From positions 1-31,142 of the forward strand of contig NZ_JACRSY010000037.1 of NCBI RefSeq assembly GCF_014384995.1: 31,142 nt of DNA, given 5' to 3'. Both the position numbers and the translations under genes were made by a program. Numbering within the stretch: position 1 is the first letter of the stretch; the number at the start of each line of letters is the position of its first letter. The DNA comes from Zhenhengia yiwuensis. Its GTDB lineage: Bacteria > Bacillota > Clostridia > Lachnospirales > Cellulosilyticaceae. This document shows, piece by piece, positions 29,978 to 31,142 of the stretch. Under the pieces are notes generated by a model that saw nothing but the letters and a program-made list of their open reading frames with translations, had not been told where the DNA came from and ran no database searches.

Positions 29978-30005
29978 TTTACACTCCTCTCAGCAAACTT
30001 AGATT

Positions 30006-30977
30006 CTACTTGCTAATCAGCGTTGCTATATTCTTAAGCCTTACTTCCACCGTTCCATTCGGATTAGTAATGATTTCTACAGCATCGGGATCATTAAGTA
30101 TTTGAACAGGTAATTTAATTTCAATACCAGTATTTGTTTTCAACTTGTGAGTGGTATATTTTTTACCTACTTTATAAGCTTGTTGTAATTCAATAGCCTC
30201 TTCTGTTATACCTTGTTCTTCAAGTATATCCATACAAGCGTTTATGATTTCTTCCCTATCGCCAAATGTATCATGCAATACATCCTCTATCATGATGCTA
30301 CTTGTACTCTCAATGCTTTTAGCTAGATTACTTTTAGCAAAAGAAAGTGCCTCTATTTTATTCTCAAAGTTTTCCTCAATGGCTTCTGTAATAACTTTTT
30401 CTACAACATTGATTTTCTGTTTTGTAGAAAGAGGCGCCGTACAACCTAATAATGTGTGCACATATTTCTCTTTATGAGTATCTAGCAAAAGGATATTCAT
30501 TTTCTCTATATTGATAATAGCTGCCTCTTGAATTTTGCTAGTGCTCTCAGGAAATATACTCTTATGCTTTATGATTTGATTACTCTCTACACTGTGATCC
30601 ATTGCATGAGTGTATGCTTCTTTATAGTTCAGTTTAATAAATGCCACATATGGTACTGCATCACGTTCAAATTGAGTAACAATCAAGTCGCCACTTGGAA
30701 TGTTTTCAAATGTTTGTAGGTATGCAAAAAATTGGTGAGCCATATCACATGAGAAACTATAAAAATCTTTAATACCACTTTTAATAACCTCTAGCCATGG
30801 TGAGCTGTCTTCAAACACTGCTTTAGCCATGCTATGATTTTCAAATAGACCTACTACATAACTTGTAATATAAGCCTCTGTATCATCTGTTAAGTTTAAG
30901 CACTCTTTAGATAACAGTGGCATATCTAATGACGCATCTAATGTGTGCATAATTACTTTTTTAAACATAATACTCAT
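30006..30977 (-). CDS. Nucleoid-associated protein (NdpA/YejK-like, 37 kDa family)
   Basis: 323 residues. The start MSIMFKKVIMHTLDASL, a mid-region with YVAFIKLNYKEAYTHAMDHS, IINIEKMNILLLDTHKEKYV, and the C-terminal KVGKKYTTHKLKTNTGIEIKLPVQIL followed by NGTVEVRLKNIATLI match the layout of 37-kDa nucleoid-associated proteins (YejK family). These bind the nucleoid; the phage role may be DNA compaction or interference with host DNA. The start at 30977 has CGGAGG upstream; the frame open to 31022 crosses a 26-bp palindrome and is not preferred. The assignment is from remembered family pattern. Confidence 0.7.
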   Translation of the reverse strand: MSIMFKKVIMHTLDASLDMPLLSKECLNLTDDTEAYITSYVVGLFENHSMAKAVFEDSSPWLEVIKSGIKDFYSFSCDMAHQFFAYLQTFENIPSGDLIVTQFERDAVPYVAFIKLNYKEAYTHAMDHSVESNQIIKHKSIFPESTSKIQEAAIINIEKMNILLLDTHKEKYVHTLLGCTAPLSTKQKINVVEKVITEAIEENFENKIEALSFAKSNLAKSIESTSSIMIEDVLHDTFGDREEIINACMDILEEQGITEEAIELQQAYKVGKKYTTHKLKTNTGIEIKLPVQILNDPDAVEIITNPNGTVEVRLKNIATLISK

Positions 30978-30992
30978 TTTTATCCTCCGTTC

Positions 30993-31018
30993 TGGTACCG
31001 ACATTAATGCCGGTACCA
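30993..31018. promoter_or_regulatory. 26-bp near-perfect palindrome upstream of the nucleoid-protein gene
   Basis: TGGTACCG-a-CATT|AATG-c-CGGTACCA: 12 of 13 pairs match. It lies immediately before the Shine-Dalgarno of the gene at 30006-30977. As DNA it suits a dimeric repressor operator; as RNA it would form a hairpin next to the ribosome-binding site. No U-run follows. Confidence 0.7.
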
Positions 31019-31031
31019 CCAAAAATTATTT

Positions 31032-31121
31032 TTATCTAATCTCTATTGCTCCATTAACATACTTTTTTACTACCCTATGTTCTTGATCTATTGTTAATAT
31101 ATCTGCAATAAGTTTGTGCAT
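31032..31121 (-). CDS. Possible 29-residue C-terminal fragment or small ORF at the window edge
   Basis: A frame reading MHKLIADILTIDQEHRVVKK and ending YVNGAIEIR, stopping just before the palindrome. It looks like natural coding sequence, but the ATG at 31121 has no good ribosome-binding site and an in-frame stop lies at the very edge (31140-31142). It may be a short gene with an unusual start. Confidence 0.3.
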   Translation of the reverse strand: MHKLIADILTIDQEHRVVKKYVNGAIEIR

Positions 31122-31142
31122 TGCTTCTGCTATTAAGTATTA

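Overview
The window is most of the late half of an integrated tailed phage (prophage) in a low-GC Gram-positive bacterium. Nearly every gene is on the minus strand and is preceded by a strong AGGAGG-type Shine-Dalgarno site, some with TTG or GTG starts, and intergenic DNA is very AT-rich. Two phage proteins carry copper-amine-oxidase-N-like (stalk) domains, which are common in surface proteins of Clostridia, so a clostridial host is the best guess. This is inference; the species cannot be read from the sequence.

Read in the direction of transcription (right to left): (1) 31.0-26.3 kb, small accessory genes: a nucleoid-associated (NdpA/YejK-like) protein, four tiny Cys-rich putative zinc proteins that share a repeated leader block, two membrane-protein genes on the opposite strand with their own signals, a candidate small RNA, an ArpU-like late regulator and a GNAT acetyltransferase. 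(2) 26.2-23.6 kb: a membrane protein, a seven-copy helically phased AGGTCA array, a Dam-type methylase, a catalytic-domain-only tyrosine recombinase and a GC-rich cos candidate. (3) 23.6-15.3 kb: a lambda-like packaging and head module (Nu1/GpA terminase, gpW, portal, S78 protease, major capsid, decoration protein, connectors). (4) 15.3-4.1 kb: a P2-like contractile tail (sheath, tube, chaperones with a -1 frameshift, tape measure, gpX, gpD, gpU, gpV-like, gp25, gpJ, gpI) and tail fibres, one collagen-like. (5) 4.0-1.4 kb: a papain-like protease gene between two copies of a 33-bp terminator repeat, a small membrane protein overlapped by a convergent antisense RNA (type I toxin-antitoxin layout), a BhlA-type holin and a GH24 lysozyme. 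(6) An integrase at 1.3-0.3 kb, then the end of an IS3-family-like element at the left edge.

The phage is therefore a myovirus hybrid with a lambda-type head and a P2-type tail. The tail-hub gene gpD is split by a frameshift, so the prophage may be defective, or the shift may be programmed. Repressor and replication genes are not in the window and would lie beyond the right edge.

The observations that look least described are the convergent antisense pair in front of the holin, a ladder of four terminators guarding the lysis genes, the phased AGGTCA array, a roughly 120-nt candidate sRNA with its own promoter and terminator, and two long near-perfect dyads at 28.9 and 31.0 kb.
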